Assembly: GCF_029223525.1 (NCBI RefSeq) | Contig: NZ_JARHTQ010000026.1 | Coordinates: 43,754 to 107,753, forward strand | DNA: 64,000 bases | Origin: Streptantibioticus ferralitis | GTDB taxonomy: Bacteria > Actinomycetota > Actinomycetes > Streptomycetales > Streptomycetaceae | Reading direction: 5' to 3' | In this document: positions 9,190 to 17,844 of the stretch, piece by piece | Layout: the number at the start of each line of letters is the position of its first letter | Numbering within the stretch: position 1 is the first letter of the stretch | Position numbers and translations under genes: made by a program | The notes under the pieces: generated by a model | The model's database searches: none | What the model was told of the DNA's origin: nothing | The model's input: the letters and a program-made list of their open reading frames with translations, nothing else

Positions 9190-10617
9190 CTACCGCCGGT
9201 GCCGCTGCCCGGGTTCCTGGTGGGGCGGGGTCTGCCGGGCCCCGGGCAGAGTGGGCTTGGGCAGATGGGCCACCTCCCACTGCGCCTCGGCGAGCTGCTC
9301 CGCCGTGTTCGTGGGCAGGCCCGGCGGCCGCTTCGCGGTGTGGTCGAAGCCGAAGGCGGAGGTCAGATCGCCGAACGTACGGCGCCGCCACCGGCTGATG
9401 TTGGGCTCCCGCACGCCGGTGAAGCGCTCAAGGAACTGCAGTACGGAGGTGTGGTCGAACGCCTCACCCGCAGCCCAACCGCCCACCGTCCAGGGCGAGA
9501 TGATCATGCACGGCACGCGGAAGCCGCCGCCGATCGGCAGGCCGTGGATGAACTCGTCCGGCGTCCCCGGGTTCGGGGTGGGCGGCGGCACGTGGTCGAA
9601 CAGGCCGTCGTTCTCGTCGTAGTTGAGGATGAAGGCGGTCTTCGCCCACACCTTGGGGTTCGAGGCGATCGCCTCGATCTTGGCGGCGACGAAGTCGGCG
9701 CCCGCGGCGGGCAGATAGTCCGGGTGCTCCGACTGGTAGCTGGTCGGAATGATCCAGGAGACCGCGGGCAGCCGGTCGCGCCGGGCGTCCTCCTCGAAGG
9801 CGCCCGCGGCCCGGAACCGCAGGCCCCGCTCGTAGAGCGGGTTGCCGGGCTTGGCGTTCTGGAAGGTCTGGAAGTTCTCCAGCATGTTGCAGCCGTAGTT
9901 GTCCAGCTCCTGGTACACCTGCCAGCTGATCCCGGCGGTCTCCAGCCGCTCGGCGTAGGTGGTCCAGCGGTACGGCGTCGGTGCGTCGTTGGAGATGATC
10001 GGGCCGCCGTGGGTGCCGTTCGGGTCGTTGGTGCCCGTCATCCAGAACAGCCGGTTGGGCCAGGTGGGTCCGAAGACCGAGCAGAAGTAGTTGTCGCAGA
10101 CGGTGAAGGTCTCGGCCAGCGCGAACTGGAACGGGATGTCCTCGCGCGTGTGGTAGCCCATGACGTACGGGCCGTTGACGCCGTCGGCCGCCCGGTGCGC
10201 GGGCAGCCATCTGTCCATCCGGCCGTTGTTCCACGCCTGGTGCTGCACCTCCCAGGCGTGACTGGTGGACGGGATGGCCTGGGCGCTGCTCTTGTGGGTG
10301 TCCAGGTGGAAGGGGAGCAGATAGCCGTCGGGGTTCTTCGCGTCCGGCTGGTAGAAGACCGAACGGCCGGTGCTCAGCCGCAGCGCGTCGGGGTCGGCGA
10401 ACCCCCGTACGCCCTTGAGGGTGCCGAAGTAGTGGTCGAAGGACCGGTTTTCCTGCATCAGCAGGACGACATGTTCGATGTCCGCCAGCGATCCGTGCCG
10501 GGCCGGTCCGGCCGCGACCGCCTGCTGAACGCTCGGCGGTAGTAGTGACAGCGCCGCGGCGCCGCCGAGCGCGCCCGCCGCCGAGCCGAGGAGTCTGCGT
10601 CGGGTGATGTCGGGCAT
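9190..10617 (-). CDS. Tat-exported phosphoesterase (phospholipase C / acid phosphatase family)
   Basis: 475 aa. Twin-arginine signal ITRRRLLGSAAG with a hydrophobic stretch and a cut near AVAAGPA. The body is the phosphoesterase family of phospholipase C and AcpA acid phosphatase: MQENRSFDHYFGTLKG (Glu56, Asn57; metal and catalytic region) and NYDENDGLFDHVPPP near 331. It ends about residue 475, so it lacks the two C-terminal domains found in the roughly 700-aa non-hemolytic phospholipases and is closer to the short forms. Strong ribosome site GGGAGAGGGA. Substrate cannot be told from sequence; phosphate scavenging from lipids or organic phosphates is likely. I found no convincing Pho box upstream. 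Confidence 0.87.
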   Translation of the reverse strand: MPDITRRRLLGSAAGALGGAAALSLLPPSVQQAVAAGPARHGSLADIEHVVLLMQENRSFDHYFGTLKGVRGFADPDALRLSTGRSVFYQPDAKNPDGYLLPFHLDTHKSSAQAIPSTSHAWEVQHQAWNNGRMDRWLPAHRAADGVNGPYVMGYHTREDIPFQFALAETFTVCDNYFCSVFGPTWPNRLFWMTGTNDPNGTHGGPIISNDAPTPYRWTTYAERLETAGISWQVYQELDNYGCNMLENFQTFQNAKPGNPLYERGLRFRAAGAFEEDARRDRLPAVSWIIPTSYQSEHPDYLPAAGADFVAAKIEAIASNPKVWAKTAFILNYDENDGLFDHVPPPTPNPGTPDEFIHGLPIGGGFRVPCMIISPWTVGGWAAGEAFDHTSVLQFLERFTGVREPNISRWRRRTFGDLTSAFGFDHTAKRPPGLPTNTAEQLAEAQWEVAHLPKPTLPGARQTPPHQEPGQRHRR

Positions 10618-10839
10618 GGATATCCCTCTCCCTCGAATCGCGTACGCCCTCTCCGGGCCTTCGCCGACTCTCCTGCGCCGATCGGATCGGAGGGAGGAGT
10701 ATTTGCGTTAACTATGCAGCAATTGACCGTGTACGGATGAGGCTTTGGGGATAGCTCGGCGTGTCGTGGACGTGCGTCATCGGCGGGCGGCGCGGCGGTT
10801 GGTGAGCCGACGTCAGAACGGAAGAGCGGCGGCCGTCCG

Positions 10840-11271
10840 TCAGGAGGCGGGTGCGGCGTCGTCAGGACCGGAACCGCCGCCGTGCTGCTTGCGGCGCAGC
10901 TCCTCCTCGCGGCGGCGCAGATCCGCCTCCCACTCCTTGAGCGTGGCCTCGTCCCGCTGGTTCGCCACGCTCAACGAGCGCAGGAACTCGGGGTTGTCGT
11001 CCGGTGCGACCCAGTGCGTCTGCTCCGCGGGCGCGGTCATCCCGTAGCCCCCGGCGCTCGTCGCCGGACCGGCGTGCCGCAAGCCCGCGCGCGGGCGCCC
11101 CGCGGCGAGCCAGGCGATCGGTCCGATCAGCACCTCGCCGAACAGCAGGATGATGAGCACCCACACCACCTTGGGCAGGTTGCGGACCTGCTGCTCGGGT
11201 GTGTTCAGGCAGTCGATGAACGCGTAGATCCACAGCGCGAGCACCAGCAGGAAGGGCAGATACCTGGTCAT
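10840..11271 (-). CDS. PLDc_N-type small membrane protein
   Basis: 143 aa. Two N-terminal membrane helices (about 3-19 and 37-58), with TPEQQVRNLPKVVWVLIILL between and into helix 2, the pattern of the phospholipase D N-terminal domain (PLDc_N). The rest is a cytosolic tail ending in a charged helix (ATLKEWEADLRRREEELRRK, likely coiled coil). There is no phospholipase HKD motif, so the name does not imply catalysis. The true start is the ATG at 11271; the long frame upstream only mirrors the ubiD gene on the other strand. Function unknown. Divergent from ubiD. Confidence 0.75.
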   Translation of the reverse strand: MTRYLPFLLVLALWIYAFIDCLNTPEQQVRNLPKVVWVLIILLFGEVLIGPIAWLAAGRPRAGLRHAGPATSAGGYGMTAPAEQTHWVAPDDNPEFLRSLSVANQRDEATLKEWEADLRRREEELRRKQHGGGSGPDDAAPAS

Positions 11272-11448
11272 GCCGACGCGGTCCCCCTGAGTACGGCGAC
11301 GGGCCCCGGACGGCCCAGTGACGGACCAAGGGTAGACCGCGCGGCCACGGGTCGCTCCGCCGCCGGCGCACACACCGGTGGGCGCGCTGAACGGCAAGGC
11401 GTGCGCCCGGCGACAAGCGGTGGCGACCGATGTCGGATACTGGAACGC

Positions 11449-12906
11449 ATGGCTTACGACGATCTTCGCTCGTTCCTGAGGGCGCTGGAGCGGGAAGGCG
11501 ACCTCAAGCGCATCAAGGTCGAGGTCGACCCCCATCTGGAGGTCGGCGAGATCGTCGATCGGGTGAACAAGGCGGGAGGTCCCGCGCTGCTCTTCGAGAA
11601 CGTGCGCGGCTCGGCCATGCCGCTGGCCATGAACGTCTTCGGCACCGACCGGCGGCTGCTCAAGGCGCTCGGACTCAGGTCGTACGACGACATCAGCGAC
11701 AAGATCGCGGGCCTGCTCAAGCCCGAGCTGCCGCACGGTTTCACCGGTGTGCGCGAGGCCTTCGGAAAGCTCGCCGGGATGACCCACGTACCGCCGAAGA
11801 AGGTCAAGCCGGGCGACGCGCCGGTGCAGGAGGTCGTCCTCACCGGCGATGACGTCGACCTGGAGCGGCTGCCCGCGCTGTTCACCTGGCCGCAGGACGG
11901 CGGCTCCTTCTTCAACCTCGGCCTGACGCACACCAAGGACCCGGAGACGGGCGTACGGAACCTCGGCCTCTACCGGTTGCAGCGGCATGACGCGCGGACG
12001 ATCGGCATGCACTGGCAGATCCACAAGGACAGCCGCAACCACTACCAGGTCGCGCAGCGGCGCGGCGAGCGGCTGCCGGTCGCCATCGCGTTCGGCTGTC
12101 CGCCCGCCGTGACGTACGCGGCCACGGCGCCGCTGCCCGGTGACATCGACGAGTACCTCTTCGCGGGCTTCGTCCAGGGCAAGCGGGTGGAGATGGTCGA
12201 CTGCAAGACGGTCCCGCTGCAGGTTCCGGCCGCCGCCGAAGTGGTCCTGGAAGGCTGGCTGGAGCCCGGAAAGACGCTGCCCGAGGGGCCGTTCGGCGAC
12301 CACACCGGCTTCTACACCCCGCAGGAGCCGTTTCCGGCGCTGACCATCGACTGTGTGACGATGCGTCGGCGGCCGCTGCTCCAGTCGATCGTCGTGGGCC
12401 GCCCGCCGACCGAGGACGGTCCGCTGGGCAAGGCCACCGAACGCTTCTTCCTGCCCCTGCTCAAGGTCATCATCCCGGACATCGTCGACTACGACCTGCC
12501 CGAGGCGGGCGGCTTCCACAACTGCGCGATCGTCTCGATCGACAAGAAGTACCCCAAGCACGCGCAGAAGGTGATGCACGCCATCTGGGGGGCGCACATG
12601 ATGTCGCTCACCAAGCTGATCATCGTGGTCGACGCGGACTGCGATGTGCACGACTACCACGAGGTCGCCTGGCGGGCGTTCGGCAACACCGACTACGCCC
12701 GCGACCTGACCGTGGTCGAGGGGCCGGTCGACCACCTCGACCACGCCTCCTACCAGCAGTTCTGGGGTGGCAAGGCGGGGATCGACGCGACCCGGAAGCT
12801 GCCCGAGGAGGGCTACACCCGCGACGGTGGCTGGCCCGAGATGGTCGTCTCCGACCCGGAGACATCCGATCGGGTGACGAGGCGATGGAAGGAGTACGGG
12901 CTGTGA
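11449..12906 (+). CDS. mqnL: UbiD-family decarboxylase of futalosine menaquinone synthesis
   Basis: 485 aa, typical UbiD length. Seen: N-terminal MAYDDLRSFLRALE, the prenyl-FMN/metal region IGMHWQIHKDSRNHYQ, and the C-terminal EGPVDHLDHASY. Family knowledge: UbiD enzymes use prenylated FMN made by UbiX for reversible decarboxylation of aromatic acids. In futalosine genomes this homolog (MqnL) removes the carboxylate of the prenylated 1,4-dihydroxy-6-naphthoate intermediate. Context supports this: the prenyltransferase MqnP follows and UbiX is 1.8 kb away. The assignment to menaquinone is by context. Its TGA overlaps a GTG that opens a 27-codon relay ORF. Confidence 0.92.
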   Translation: MAYDDLRSFLRALEREGDLKRIKVEVDPHLEVGEIVDRVNKAGGPALLFENVRGSAMPLAMNVFGTDRRLLKALGLRSYDDISDKIAGLLKPELPHGFTGVREAFGKLAGMTHVPPKKVKPGDAPVQEVVLTGDDVDLERLPALFTWPQDGGSFFNLGLTHTKDPETGVRNLGLYRLQRHDARTIGMHWQIHKDSRNHYQVAQRRGERLPVAIAFGCPPAVTYAATAPLPGDIDEYLFAGFVQGKRVEMVDCKTVPLQVPAAAEVVLEGWLEPGKTLPEGPFGDHTGFYTPQEPFPALTIDCVTMRRRPLLQSIVVGRPPTEDGPLGKATERFFLPLLKVIIPDIVDYDLPEAGGFHNCAIVSIDKKYPKHAQKVMHAIWGAHMMSLTKLIIVVDADCDVHDYHEVAWRAFGNTDYARDLTVVEGPVDHLDHASYQQFWGGKAGIDATRKLPEEGYTRDGGWPEMVVSDPETSDRVTRRWKEYGL

Positions 12907-12988
12907 GCCAGAAGTCCACGATGGAGCCGCGGAAGGCGGGGACTCGGCCCCGCACCCGCGGGGATGACCCGGAGTACGGGCTGTGAGC
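12891..12988 (+). repeat. 18-bp direct repeat flanking a 62-bp insert
   Basis: GGAGTACGGGCTGTGAGC occurs at 12891-12908 and again at 12971-12988. The first copy holds the mqnL stop, the second the mqnP start. The 62 bases between contain a GCGGGG / CCCCGC hairpin. Confidence 0.85.
12903..12986 (+). CDS. 27-residue relay ORF between mqnL and mqnP
   Basis: GTG at 12903 overlaps the mqnL TGA (GTGA), and the reading frame closes with TGA at 12984-12986, which overlaps the mqnP GTG at 12983. The peptide is basic and low in complexity (starts MSQKSTMEPRK) and ends PEYGL, nearly repeating the UbiD C-terminus KEYGL. It is probably a by-product of a local duplication that keeps ribosomes coupled from mqnL into mqnP, not a functional peptide. 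Confidence 0.4.
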   Translation: MSQKSTMEPRKAGTRPRTRGDDPEYGL

Positions 12989-13906
12989 GTTGAGTCGGCA
13001 ACCTCGGATCTGCTCGGACCTGAGCCCGCGCCCCCCGGCAAGGTCAAGGCCTTCCTACGGCTGGTGATGATCGAGCACTCGGTCTTCGCCCTCCCCTTCG
13101 CCTACATCGCCGCGCTCACCGCCATGCAGGCGCAGTCGGCTTCCATCCACTGGTGGCAGCTGTTCCTGGTCACCGTCGCGATGGTGGGCATGCGCACCTT
13201 CGCGATGGCCTGCAACCGGATCATCGACCGCGAGATCGACGCCCGTAACCCGCGCACGGCCAGCCGTGAACTGGTCACCGGCGCGGTCTCGGTGCGCTCC
13301 GCGTGGACCGGTGCGCTGGTCGCCCTGGTGGTCTTCCTGGGCGCCGCGGCGTCGCTCAACAGGCTGTGCCTGTACCTCGCACCGCTCGCCGTCGTGCCGA
13401 TGGTCGTCTATCCCTACGGGAAGCGGTTCACCAACTTCCCGCACGCGATCCTCGGCCTCGCGCAGGCGATCGGTCCGGTCGGCGCATGGCTGGCGGTCAC
13501 CGGCAGCTGGTCCTGGGACGCGGTGATCCTCGGCCTGGCCGTGGGCGTGTGGATCGGCGGCTTCGACCTGATCTTCGGCTGCCAGGACGTGGCGGCGGAC
13601 CGCGCCCATGGCGTGAAGTCCGTCCCGGCCCGGTTCGGCATCGCCGGTGCGCTGTACGGCGCCCGCGCCTGCCATGTGGTGACCACCGCGCTGCTCGCCT
13701 GGTACGGGATCGCCTCCGGCGCCGGTGCCTTCTGGTGGATCGGCCTGCTGATCGTCGCGGTCGCGTTCCTCTACGAGCACTCGATCGTCAGGCCGGACGA
13801 CCTGTCCAGGCTGAACCGGGCGTTCTTCACGGTCAACGGCTTCATCGGCATCGCGCTGTTCTTCTGCGCGCTGCTCGACCTGCTGACCCGCGGGCTGGGC
13901 GTCTGA
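12983..13906 (+). CDS. mqnP: UbiA-family prenyltransferase, menaquinone synthesis
   Basis: 307-aa polytopic membrane enzyme. First Asp-rich motif NRIIDREIDARNPRT (78-92) binds Mg-diphosphate; the second is CQDVAADRAHGVKS near 200. About eight membrane helices. Role: attaches the polyprenyl chain to the naphthoate ring in the futalosine pathway. The choice of MqnP over MenA or heme O synthase rests on its position next to UbiD/UbiX homologs and on mqn genes nearby. GTG start with GGAG 8 bases upstream. The likely isoprenoid donor is the product of the polyprenyl diphosphate synthase at 56433. Confidence 0.92.
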   Translation: MSVESATSDLLGPEPAPPGKVKAFLRLVMIEHSVFALPFAYIAALTAMQAQSASIHWWQLFLVTVAMVGMRTFAMACNRIIDREIDARNPRTASRELVTGAVSVRSAWTGALVALVVFLGAAASLNRLCLYLAPLAVVPMVVYPYGKRFTNFPHAILGLAQAIGPVGAWLAVTGSWSWDAVILGLAVGVWIGGFDLIFGCQDVAADRAHGVKSVPARFGIAGALYGARACHVVTTALLAWYGIASGAGAFWWIGLLIVAVAFLYEHSIVRPDDLSRLNRAFFTVNGFIGIALFFCALLDLLTRGLGV

Positions 13907-13945
13907 CGCCACGTCACCGGGGCGGGCGCGGACGGTGCGGCGGGC

Positions 13946-14554
13946 TCAGGGTATGAGCTCGCCGGCCCGGCGCTCGCGGAACAGGAACGCCGCGAGCACA
14001 CCGCCCACCAGGCCGAACAGATGGCCCTGCCAGGACACGCCGGCCGCGTTCGGCAGCACGCCCCACAGGATCGAGCCGTAGAGCACGGCGACCACCACGC
14101 CGAGCGCTATGTCCAGCGGACGGCGGTCGACGAAACCGCGGACCACCAGATAGGCGAACAGCCCGAAGATCAGGCCGGAGGCCCCCGCCGTATTGGTGCC
14201 GGACGGCGCCACGAACCACACGCCCAGGCCGCTGACGACGATGATCAGCAGGGAGATGGCGAGGAAGCGGCCTATCCCGCGCAGCGCGGCGAGGAAGCCG
14301 AGGACCAGCAGCGGCAGGCTGTTCGCCGCGACATGGCCGAAGCCGAAGTGGACGAAGGCCGCCGGGATGATGTCGATCAGGCCCCGGGCCTGCCGCGGCA
14401 CGATCCCGAAGTGGTCCAGCGAGCCGTGCGACACCGCGTCCACGGCCTCCAGCACCCACAGCAGCGCCACCCAGCCCGCCATGAGCGCGCCCGCCGCGAC
14501 CACGTTCGTCAGGCCACCGCCGCGTCCGCGCAGAGTCTTCGCATACGCCACCAT
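13946..14554 (-). CDS. Rhomboid-family intramembrane serine protease
   Basis: 202 aa, six predicted helices. The catalytic dyad is visible: Ser126 in GASGLIFG and His178 in WQGHLFG. The oxyanion-side HxxxN is His74/Asn78 in GHVAANSLPLLVLG, and a hydrophobic WR-type loop region precedes it. Family knowledge: cleaves single-pass membrane proteins within the bilayer. Substrate unknown. It lies tail to tail with mqnP and divergent from the UbiX gene, with no obvious link to quinone synthesis. Confidence 0.92.
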   Translation of the reverse strand: MVAYAKTLRGRGGGLTNVVAAGALMAGWVALLWVLEAVDAVSHGSLDHFGIVPRQARGLIDIIPAAFVHFGFGHVAANSLPLLVLGFLAALRGIGRFLAISLLIIVVSGLGVWFVAPSGTNTAGASGLIFGLFAYLVVRGFVDRRPLDIALGVVVAVLYGSILWGVLPNAAGVSWQGHLFGLVGGVLAAFLFRERRAGELIP

Positions 14555-14745
14555 TCGCTGCCCCCTCGATCCCCACCGGTCCCAGGCCGGTCCTCGTGCT
14601 CCCGGGCTGTTCCCGGATCAGTCCCCGGTCGGGAGATGTGCTTCCACGGTAGACAACGGGTCTGACATCCGCCCCGGTTCCGTACTCCCCGGGTTCTGCG
14701 GGCATCCGGGCCGATCGGGCCCGTCAGGCCGGATAGGCTCCCGGT

Positions 14746-15444
14746 GTGGAGCCGCGACAGACGCCATCAACACCGGACGACCGGCGACGTCCCTGGATGG
14801 TCGGAGTCTCCGGGGCGTCCGGCACCCCGTTCGCGGCCGCGGTCGTCCGGGCGCTGCTGTACGCCGGGGAGGCCGTCGACCTGGTGGTCAGCCGGGCCGC
14901 CCGGCTGACAGTGCTGGACGAGACCGGTCACCCCTTCCGGGACGCCCACTGGCAGGAGGACCTGACGCGCCTGCTGGCGCGCGGCGCCGACGGCACGCCG
15001 GACGCGTACGACGTCGATCTCAGCGGGGTCCGCTGCTGGCCGGCCGGGGACCTGGCGGCCGGGCCGTCCTCCGGTTCGTACCCGGCGAAGGGGATGCTGA
15101 TCGTTCCGGCGAGCACGGCGTGTGTGGCCGGAGTGGCGCTGGGGCTGTCGAAGGACCTGCTGCAGCGTGCGGCGAGCGTGACGCTCAAGGAGCGGCGACC
15201 GTTGGTGGTCGTGGTGCGCGAGACCCCGCTCAGCGGCCCGACGCTCAGGCAACTCGTCGCCCTCGACGAGGCGGGCGCCGTGGTGCTGCCCGCCGCGCCC
15301 GCCTTCTACGCGGGCGCCGTCAGCGCCCAGGACCTGGTCGACTTCGTGGCGGGGCGGACGCTGGACGCGGTCGGCGTCCAGCACAAGCTGTACCGCAGGT
15401 GGGCGGGTGACCTCGGCGGCGGTCGGGCGGAAGCCGGGTCCTGA
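14746..15444 (+). CDS. mqnM: UbiX-family flavin prenyltransferase
   Basis: 232 aa. N-terminal GVSGASGTPFAAAVVRAL is the FMN-binding glycine loop of UbiX. Later elements include IVPASTACVAGVALGLSKDL and LVVVVRETPLSGPTLRQL, both conserved in the family. Role: joins a dimethylallyl group to FMN to make the cofactor that the UbiD homolog at 11449 needs. GTG start at 14746, weak ribosome site. Some internal loops (GADGTPDAYDVDLSGV) are longer than in E. coli UbiX. Confidence 0.92.
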   Translation: MEPRQTPSTPDDRRRPWMVGVSGASGTPFAAAVVRALLYAGEAVDLVVSRAARLTVLDETGHPFRDAHWQEDLTRLLARGADGTPDAYDVDLSGVRCWPAGDLAAGPSSGSYPAKGMLIVPASTACVAGVALGLSKDLLQRAASVTLKERRPLVVVVRETPLSGPTLRQLVALDEAGAVVLPAAPAFYAGAVSAQDLVDFVAGRTLDAVGVQHKLYRRWAGDLGGGRAEAGS

Positions 15445-15523
15445 CGGCGGGTTCTCGACGCCGCGTGCCTTAGATTCAATCCGTAAGCGCGGGATCAAAG
15501 TAGGAATGGAAGGCTCCAGGTAC

Positions 15524-15979
15524 ATGGACGCGGTGGACAGGCAGCTCATCCAGGCCCTGCGTGAGAACGGCAGGGCGTCCTATGCCGAGCTGGGCAGGCT
15601 TGTCGGCCTCTCCGGCCCCAGCGTCACCGACCGCATCAACCGCCTTGAGCAGGCCGGGGTCATCACCGGTTACCGAGCTACCGTGGCCCCCGCCGCACTG
15701 GGGCTCGGCGCCACCGCGCTGGTCGGCATCCAGCTCAGCGACGCCGCCGACCACGAGGACGTGGCGCGCCGGATGCAGGACCTGGACGAGATCGAGGACT
15801 GCTGGTTCATCGCGGGTGACGACTCGTTCATGCTCAAGGTCCGGGTGCCCGACGTCGACGGTCTGGAGCACACCATCCGGCGGCTGTCCGGCATCAGGGG
15901 CGTGGCCCGTACCCGTACCACCGTCGTGCTGTCCACGAAGTGGGAGAACCGGGTCGGCGAGCTGCCCGACGACGTCTGA
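15524..15979 (+). CDS. Lrp/AsnC-family transcriptional regulator
   Basis: 151 aa. Winged helix-turn-helix at 1-60 (MDAVDRQLIQALRENGRASY, then LSGPSVTDRINRLEQAGVI) followed by a RAM ligand-binding domain with LGATALVGIQ and the GDDSFMLKVRV strand. Start: ATG at 15524, placed by GGAAGG upstream and by where the family usually begins; an ATG at 15506 has a ribosome site too close to use. It sits between the UbiX gene and mqnE. Family knowledge: these proteins usually sense amino acids. Control of the mqn genes is possible but only inferred from position. Confidence 0.9.
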   Translation: MDAVDRQLIQALRENGRASYAELGRLVGLSGPSVTDRINRLEQAGVITGYRATVAPAALGLGATALVGIQLSDAADHEDVARRMQDLDEIEDCWFIAGDDSFMLKVRVPDVDGLEHTIRRLSGIRGVARTRTTVVLSTKWENRVGELPDDV

Positions 15980-16048
15980 TCCAGGCCCTGTCAGCGCTGT
16001 CAGGGGCAGGGCGTAGTCTCGATCGGGTCTAGGTGAGAAGGAGGCGGC

Positions 16049-17212
16049 ATGGACGCTGGGCTCAAGCGTGAGCTGGAGGAGAAGGTCTACGCGGGAGAGC
16101 GGCTGACCCGCGAGGACGGGATCGCCCTCTACGAGTCCGACGACCTCGCCTGGCTCGGCGGTCTCGCACACCACGTGCGGACGCAGAAGAACGGCGACGT
16201 CGTCCACTTCAACGTCAACCGCCACCTGAACATGACGAACGTGTGCACCGCGTCCTGTGCGTACTGCTCGTTCCAGCGCAAGCCGGGCGAGAAGGACGCG
16301 TACACGATGCGCATCGAGGAGGCGGTCCGGCTCGCCAAGTCGATGGAGGGCGAGAACCTCACGGAGCTGCACATCGTCAACGGCCTGCACCCGACGCTCC
16401 CTTGGCGCTACTACCCGCGCTCGCTGCGCGCGCTGAAGGAGGCGCTGCCGGAGGTCGGGCTGAAGGCCTTCACCGCCACCGAGATCCACCACTTCGAGAC
16501 GATCTCCGGGCTCGACGCCTCCGAGATCCTCGACGAGTTGATCGACGCCGGACTCGAGTCGCTGACCGGCGGCGGCGCCGAGATCTTCGACTGGGAGGTC
16601 CGCCAGCACATCGTGGACCACCGCACGCACTGGGAGGACTGGTCCCGGATCCACCGCCTGGCGCACTCCAAGGGCCTGAAGACGCCGAGCACCATGCTCT
16701 ACGGGCACATCGAGGAGCCGCGCCACCGCGTCGACCATGTGCTGCGGCTGCGTGAACTCCAGGACGAGACCGGCGGTTTCCAGGTCTTCATCCCGCTGCG
16801 CTACCAGCACGACTTCGTGGACATGAAGGACGGCAAGGTCCGCAACCGCCTTCAGGCGCGCACCACGATGGCCTCCGGCGCCGAGGCGCTGAAGACCTTC
16901 GCGGTCTCCCGGCTGCTGTTCGACAACGTGCCGCACGTCAAGGTGTTCTGGGTGATGCACGGTCTGGCCACCGCCCAACTCGCCCTGAACCACGGCGCGG
17001 ACGACATGGACGGCTCGGTGGTCGAGTACAAGATCACGCATGACGCGGACGACTTCGGCACCCCGAACAAGCTGACCCGCGAGGACCTGCTGGACCTGAT
17101 CCGCGACGCGGGCTTCCGCCCGGTCGAGCGCAACACCCGGTACGAGATCATCCGCGAGTACCCGGGCCCGGACGCCGACCGCCGGGAGTCGCCGCAGCCC
17201 ATGCGGGTGTGA
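16049..17212 (+). CDS. mqnE: Aminofutalosine synthase (radical SAM)
   Basis: 387 aa. Radical SAM cluster motif CTASCAYC (Cys66, Cys70, Cys73), then TELHIVNGLHPTLPW and FIPLRYQHDFVDMKDGKV. Role: adds the adenosyl radical to 3-[(1-carboxyvinyl)oxy]benzoate to give 6-amino-6-deoxyfutalosine, the step after MqnA. Very strong ribosome site (AGAAGGAGG) 5-6 bases before the ATG. Starts 69 bp after the AsnC regulator, so the two may be cotranscribed. The other radical SAM enzyme of the pathway, MqnC, is at 25925. Confidence 0.96.
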   Translation: MDAGLKRELEEKVYAGERLTREDGIALYESDDLAWLGGLAHHVRTQKNGDVVHFNVNRHLNMTNVCTASCAYCSFQRKPGEKDAYTMRIEEAVRLAKSMEGENLTELHIVNGLHPTLPWRYYPRSLRALKEALPEVGLKAFTATEIHHFETISGLDASEILDELIDAGLESLTGGGAEIFDWEVRQHIVDHRTHWEDWSRIHRLAHSKGLKTPSTMLYGHIEEPRHRVDHVLRLRELQDETGGFQVFIPLRYQHDFVDMKDGKVRNRLQARTTMASGAEALKTFAVSRLLFDNVPHVKVFWVMHGLATAQLALNHGADDMDGSVVEYKITHDADDFGTPNKLTREDLLDLIRDAGFRPVERNTRYEIIREYPGPDADRRESPQPMRV

Positions 17213-17305
17213 CGCCGGCTACCTGAGCCCCCGGCTTGATCGTCTGGGAAGCGTGCTTCACTGGTGAGGTATGTACCTAACGGACGAGGAAAGAGTGGAA
17301 ACGCC

Positions 17306-17620
17306 GTGAGCTGGAAGCCGAGCCCCATGCTCCGCTACACCGCGATGCGAGCTGGCCTGTTCGTGGCGAGCTTCGTCGTCATCTGGGCCCTCGTCTATGT
17401 GCGTATCCTCCCGGCCGGTCTCGGCAGCTCCAACCTGCTGTGGGTGCTGCTGCTGGCGCTGGTGATCTCCGGCGTGCTCAGCTACGTGCTGCTGCGCAAC
17501 GCCCGTGAGTCGGCGTCCGTGCAGATCTCGGAGCGGGTGGACCGGACCCGTCGGGCCTTCGACGCCAAGGCCGGGGACGAGGACGCCGCCGACGACGCCG
17601 TCCGCACCGCACAGAGCTGA
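17306..17620 (+). CDS. DUF4229-like membrane protein
   Basis: 104 aa. Two membrane helices (about 16-36 and 42-62) joined by a short loop, then a charged cytosolic tail (SVQISERVDRTRRAFDAKAG) rich in acidic residues at the end. This matches the actinobacterial DUF4229 pattern. Start: GTG at 17306 behind GGAAA; the frame extends to 17264 but without support. Function unknown. Followed by a run of three inverted repeats. Confidence 0.75.
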   Translation: MSWKPSPMLRYTAMRAGLFVASFVVIWALVYVRILPAGLGSSNLLWVLLLALVISGVLSYVLLRNARESASVQISERVDRTRRAFDAKAGDEDAADDAVRTAQS

Positions 17621-17640
17621 GCCCGCGGCCGCACACCCCC

Positions 17641-17658
17641 GCGTGACAGCCGTCACGC
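17641..17658. promoter_or_regulatory. Inverted repeat GCGTGAC-N4-GTCACGC
   Basis: Perfect 7+7 inverted repeat with AGCC centre, 20 bases after the DUF4229 stop. Could be part of the terminator region or an operator. Confidence 0.4.
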
Positions 17659-17665
17659 ACTTCGC

Positions 17666-17704
17666 AACGCCCCGCGGGGAATCGCCTTTCCCCTGCGGGG
17701 CGTT
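17666..17704 (+). terminator. Terminator hairpin after DUF4229 gene
   Basis: AACGCCCCGC-GGGGAA pairs with TTCCCC-T-GCGGGGCGTT (16 bp, one bulged base, 6-nt loop or less), followed by GGTGTTCTT. Confidence 0.65.
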
Positions 17705-17723
17705 GGTGTTCTTCGTCAGCGCC

Positions 17724-17746
17724 AACCCAAAGGGTCACTTTGGGTT
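17724..17746. promoter_or_regulatory. Inverted repeat AACCCAAAG-N5-CTTTGGGTT
   Basis: Perfect 9+9 inverted repeat, AT-richer than its surroundings, about 100 bases before the methyltransferase start. Its symmetry and promoter-side location suit a repressor site for that gene. Confidence 0.45.
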
Positions 17747-17844
17747 CATCACAGTGCGAGTGTCGGCATGACCGACATATCCTGGACGAGCCGCGGCAGG
17801 TGGCCGCCGCCGCGTGAACGCCGCTGGCGCCGTACCGTGTCGGG

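Noticed and set aside
10618..10740. Pho box upstream of the phosphoesterase
   Set aside because: TCATCCG and TCAATTG resemble half-sites but are 14 bases apart, not the 11 needed.
10840..13047. A 735-codon minus-strand open frame
   Set aside because: Only its last 143 codons look like protein; the rest mirrors the plus-strand UbiD gene and has no coding character.
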